NCBI RefSeq assembly: GCF_964204645.1
Contig: NC_134027.1
Location: 21,938,485 to 21,998,484, forward strand
Source: Tubulanus polymorphus
Taxonomy: Eukaryota > Nemertea > Palaeonemertea > Tubulaniformes > Tubulanidae
Direction: 5' to 3'
DNA length: 60,000 nt
The notes under the pieces are model-generated. The model ran no database searches and was not told where the DNA came from. It worked only from the letters and a program-made list of their open reading frames with translations. Numbering within the stretch: position 1 is the stretch's first letter; each line of letters opens with the position of its first letter. Positions 56,385 to 60,000 of the stretch are shown here, piece after piece. Both the position numbers and the translations under genes were made by a program.

Positions 56385-59300
56385 ATGGCGTCGGCGGCGG
56401 ACGCTAATGCGGCAGCTTCGAGTCGGCACGAAAAAAGTCTCGGTTTACTCACTACGAAGTTTGTATCGTTATTACAAGAGGCACAAGATGGAGTTCTCGA
56501 TCTGAAGAAGGTGCGAAATAGTTTTTTAGAAACCTTCTCAACGTCGAAAAGTTAACAACGAAACGAGAATTAATTTTCTTATGTTGTTGAACAGAAAATT
56601 CAATTCAATAAAGAAATGTTCTTCAATAAAATTAGTCCATTCTCGCAATTTGTGTAATGTTGAAACCATCCACAAATCAATCCAATGCGCATGCACGAAT
56701 GCGCTGGACTTAGAAAATTCTAAGAAAGATCCACGAAAATTGGGATTCGAACACGCAAGCACTAGTCTAGAGTGCAAGCCTAACGTTCCCCCCCCCCCCC
56801 CGCAGCGCTATGGCGGTTGCTTCGTGCAGTCGTAACTTTTTAACTACTCATAGCCTCATCCTAACCCTACAATGTTATAATATGTAACGGAACCTAACCC
56901 TAACCCTAACCCTAATCCTTTCCGTAGCCCTAACCCTAACCCTCTTGACCTTAAACCCTACTGTCTGTCACACATGCTCTTCGTGCGACGTTTTGGTCCG
57001 TAATTCCGTTAATAATCGGTTGATCTGTAAATATTATGCATCAATTTGTTCAGTAAGGAATTTGCATTCAGAAATAAATCATGAACTGGCAGAAATTTGT
57101 TTGTGTTTTCTTCTATCAGCGATAGTTTACCTAGCATACGCTCGCGTAATGCCGAAAAACGGCTTTTATGGCCCGTCACTTGGCGCCACCTACAGTATTT
57201 TGATATGCTAATGAGCAGGTGATGACGTCACTGTAACGTTTCCGAGCGTCCGCGGAGCGGATTTTTCAGCATTACGCGAGCGTATGCTGAGTAAACTATC
57301 GCTCATAAATGAAAACAAAAACAACTTAAGTGAAAATTGTTGTTTATTTCTGAATGCAAATTCCTCGCTGAACAAATTGATGCATAATAAAGGTAGAAAA
57401 ACCGATTATTAACGAAATTACGCACCAAAACGTCGCACGGAGAGTAGGTGTGACAGACAGTAGACCCTACCCCTTCTGCGATTCAAAAAGCCGCCATTTT
57501 GTCTCTTTTCAATATCACTTCCGTTTTGTGGATGGTTTCAACATTACCTAAATTGCTTCATTCTCGATTTTTCCTTTGCCCCTGGGGGCAAGCACATCTG
57601 AAATTTCGCTTGCAGTAAAAGTGCAGATCCGCACCTCTCGTAAATGGTTCAATATATTACATTAATTTAAAGAAAACTTGTTTCAGAGTCCAAATGTCAG
57701 CAATTCAGTACATACAGTGGTTTATTTGATGATATTTTCACTAGAAAGTAGATTTTTGGTGAGATTTTTATCTCGGAATCGGGATGGTTTGTCAAAAGGA
57801 CGCCATATTATTGGATTGGTAAATCTAAAGTGAAGATTTGCCTAAAGTATTTGCTGAAACGATGTGAGGGTAATCAGTGCATAAAACTAATCACTTTTTT
57901 GTCAACTGTCACTGGGTTATTAATTCTGCCAAATTGTCTAATATGTTCGTTGAAATAGATAAGAAATTTCTATTTTTCTTTCAGCAAATATTCTAAACAA
58001 ATCTTCACTTCAGATTTACCCATCCAATATGGTGTCTGGTTCAAAAATCGTGACGATCTCAAGACAAAATCCAGGCTAAAAATCTACTTTCTAGTGAAGA
58101 TATCATCAAATAAACCACTGTACTGAATTGCTTTTGACATTTCAACTCTGAAACAGTGTTATTTAATCTAATTTATTGAACCATTTACGAGAGGTGCGGA
58201 CCTGCACTTTTACCTCGCTTACCCCTCGAAAAATCAACTTGCCCTGCACAGCCAGTCTGATTGTGGGCACAATCATCCGTTGTAACTTGTATTGTATCAA
58301 GTAGGAAAAAGCTTTTGCCTGACGACAGACTGGACATAAAATTACGAGTGCGTTAGCTCCGGTTACGGAGTATGGTAAGCGCATCATGCGCAATACAGTA
58401 GAATTCTGACTTGCAATATTGTGATTCAAAACCAAACGAAAAAATATAGTTGAGTGCTTTACCCACTGAGCCACAGCACACAACTGGAAGCTAGATGAGT
58501 TATAGCCTCACCTAACCCTAACCCTAGATTCTTCTTTCACGCATGCGCGTACGTAGATTATACTGCAGATTCTTGTAAAATTACACCAGCCCAGTGGGCA
58601 AGTGATAATGATAACTTAATTGCTCTAATGAAAATATAATTGTCTTAAAAGGCAATCGAACAAGCACTTATATCGCACCCTGTCTTACGTAGTTCTATTT
58701 CATACGACTGATCTTAAACGTCGTATGGCCAATTAGCGATGAGTATTGCGTCAAATTACTTTTATTACACTCGGCGATGATTGAGACAGAGTCTGAAAGA
58801 GCACTGTAGGTCGACTATGACTCATTCATCGCCTAAAAGTCATCTGACGCGATACCCATTGCTAATCATTTTCACCCGTCAAGGGATTCGAACCCACTAA
58901 GCTAAAGCCGTCCCCGAACCCCTTGACCTCACAAGTCATTGGAGTCGTTACTAGCCAACCAGAATCAGGTTGTACCTATCACAGCGCTTGTCACAAACAA
59001 CATTACGCTTCTGTTGGTTTTCTTGTTAAATAAATCAATCAGCGAACGTATTACCAAACAAGTGACGTCATGCGCAACAGCGCCAGTAATGAAATCACGC
59101 GTCGTCGTGAGGCCAGGGGGTTGTTGGAAGGTCGAGTACCGGGATCGATACCGGACCCCTGGCAAGCGAGGATGGTTGCTAATTGGCTACGACGTTAAGA
59201 TCAGTTGTATGAAATATAGCTTATTCTATCCATAAGACTCGGCTTAGGACCAGTCTGCGATCAATCCGTCGTGATCGTAAGTACACTCGTGTCGAAAAAG

Positions 59301-59566
59301 ATTCCCGATTAAAAGAACCGCAGATAGTTGACTGCACTTAGGATCTTACGATCTGATCGGATCTTAATTGATCTGATTGAGGCTTTAGTCCACGTTTCAG
59401 ACGGTTCTTTTTCTAATTGTTTGTTAATCGATTCGTTTTGTTGATTCCGTTTTCAGGCAGCAGACACGTTAGCGGTTCGACAGAAACGTCGAATTTACGA
59501 TATTACCAATGTTCTCGAAGGAATCGGTTTGATCGAGAAAAAATCTAAAAACAGCATACAATGGAA
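56385..59566 (+). CDS. E2F4/5-type transcription factor, first two coding exons
   Basis: Exon 56385-56510 encodes an alanine-rich start and then [20 protein letters not shown] and QDGVLDLKK. After a 2.9-kb intron, 59457-59566 continues in phase 0 with [28 protein letters not shown] and KSKNSIQW. This is the winged-helix DNA-binding domain of the E2F family, with the RRIYD recognition helix intact and wording closest to E2F4/5. The protein acts in the nucleus with a DP partner on cell-cycle promoters. ATG 56385 is chosen because it has a good context (GTCATGG) and fits the short family N-terminus; an upstream in-frame ATG at 56292 exists. The dimerisation, marked-box and pocket-binding parts lie beyond the window. 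Confidence 0.93.
56891..56943 (+). repeat. Interstitial telomere-type repeat (CCCTAA)n
   Basis: Seven or more CCTAAC-phase hexamers, broken once by TCCTTTCCGTAG. The repeat is the animal telomere hexamer. Another short run lies at 58511-58526. Both are inside E2F intron 1. Confidence 0.85.
56952..57468. mobile_element. Foldback element A in E2F intron 1
   Basis: The left arm from CTACTGTCTGTCACAC is mirrored by GTGTGACAGACAGTAG at the right. Pairing continues through GCGACGTTTTGG, GCATCAATTTGTTCAG and GCGATAGTTTAC over about 240 bases per arm. The centre around GCATACGCTCGCGTAATGC is also palindromic across the loop. No ORF. Confidence 0.85.
57603..58222. mobile_element. Foldback element B in E2F intron 1
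   Basis: AAAGTGCAGATCCGCACCTC at about 57618-57637 is mirrored by GAGGTGCGGACCTGCACTTT at about 58191-58210. The inner arms CAGTGGTTTATTTGATGATA and TATCATCAAATAAACCACTG also pair. The loop is about 80 bases. It lies next to element A but does not share its sequence. Confidence 0.85.
58440..58480 (-). mobile_element. tRNA-like SINE head
   Basis: On minus, GTGTGCTGTGGCTCAGTGGG with AAGCACTCAAC resembles a pol III A-box tRNA head. Further downstream on minus (58163-58440) the sequence is open without a domain. Extent uncertain. Confidence 0.35.
58870..59180. repeat. SINE-like and dispersed-repeat fragments
   Basis: GGGATTCGAACCC at 58882-58894 looks like a minus-strand B-box. CCCTGGCAAGCGAGGATGG at 59157-59175 is the inverse of the word that opens the foldback repeats at 10745 and 41135. 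Both are fragments within E2F intron 1. Confidence 0.4.
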
Positions 59567-59666
59567 GTACGTATTCGATAAATCAACCCTGATTCATTAT
59601 TCGCTAAGGTCTGATTTTGCCACTATCCCAGTCTACCGAGGATAGTAAAAGCAATTGAGGATAGCT

Positions 59667-60000
59667 GTTGACTTATAAGTGAAGTGTTTTGGCGGGATAG
59701 TGTAATGTAATCGATACTGAGATGGCCATGACCCAACTCCTTTGTACATAACAACCAGTGTTAATAAACTATTCTCAAGGAAAGGAAACATTGCGGACTT
59801 TATATTTTTTCATGTGGGTGGGTTCATTTTTAATCAGTCGAGACTAAGGTACGTCAATGTTTTCCCGGCCTCCGAGTGTTTTCCATTGATCTAATAAAGT
59901 GTTGACGTATAAGTGAAGTATTTTGGCGGGATAGTGTAATGTAATCGATACTGAGATGGCCATGACCCAACTCCTTAGTACACAACAACCTGTGTTAATA
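59667..60000 (+). repeat. Tandem repeat of about 234 bp in E2F intron 2
   Basis: A block beginning GTTGAC-TATAAGTGAAGT at 59667 recurs at 59901 with only a few substitutions over about 100 bases and runs off the window. Each unit contains TTTGGCGGGA (59688-59697 and 59922-59931), the textbook form of an E2F site. Confidence 0.8.

Overview
The window is nuclear DNA of an animal. It is AT-rich and intron-dense, with GT/AG introns, signal-peptide and seven-transmembrane genes, an E2F transcription-factor gene, a tRNA-Ser gene, and many SINE, LINE and MITE copies. The expanded rhodopsin-like receptors and the style of the mobile elements suggest a marine lophotrochozoan (mollusc, nemertean, annelid or brachiopod). 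The phylum is an inference; no sequence here fixes it.

Layout. 0-3.3 kb: the 3' part of an Ig/FN3 single-pass receptor gene (+), with a SINE flanked by an exact 11-bp target duplication just upstream. 3.6-4.5 kb: a damaged GPCR (-). 6.4-6.9 kb: a large foldback element. 7.3-8.9 kb: copy 1 of a small multi-exon gene with a CBM20 starch-binding-like domain. 13.2-17.5 kb: a GC-rich three-exon gene fusing a Gfo/Idh/MocA sugar-nucleotide oxidoreductase to a DegT/DnrJ/EryC1/StrS PLP aminotransferase. This is the most striking object in the window: a bacterial-type amino-sugar module carried as one spliced animal gene. 18-25.3 kb: a duplicated segment carrying tRNA-Ser(AGA), a small two-exon membrane protein, and a two-exon secreted cysteine-rich peptide with a Lys-Arg processing site. 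26.8-31.1 kb: a multi-exon patatin-like phospholipase (-) with two EF-hands placed inside the patatin domain.

35.4-40.8 kb: three GPCRs (-), two of them close paralogues sharing a nearly identical 3' tract, with a 170-bp (TA)n array between neighbours. 41.7-47.7 kb: copy 2 of the CBM20-like gene, split by a 5'-truncated 4.5-kb CR1/Jockey-type LINE. The two CBM20-like copies carry different disabling changes. 50-55.4 kb: two further GPCRs, one with a one-base frameshift, and LINE/transposase relics. 55.8-60 kb: a pogo-like MITE and the first two coding exons of an E2F4/5-type gene. Its first intron holds two foldback elements and telomere-like repeats; its second intron has a tandem repeat containing E2F-type sites.

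The genes do not form an operon-like pathway. Two themes stand out: a local tandem GPCR family, and carbohydrate or lipid related genes of unusual architecture. Exon boundaries were read by eye from splice signals and reading-frame phase and were not confirmed by transcripts.
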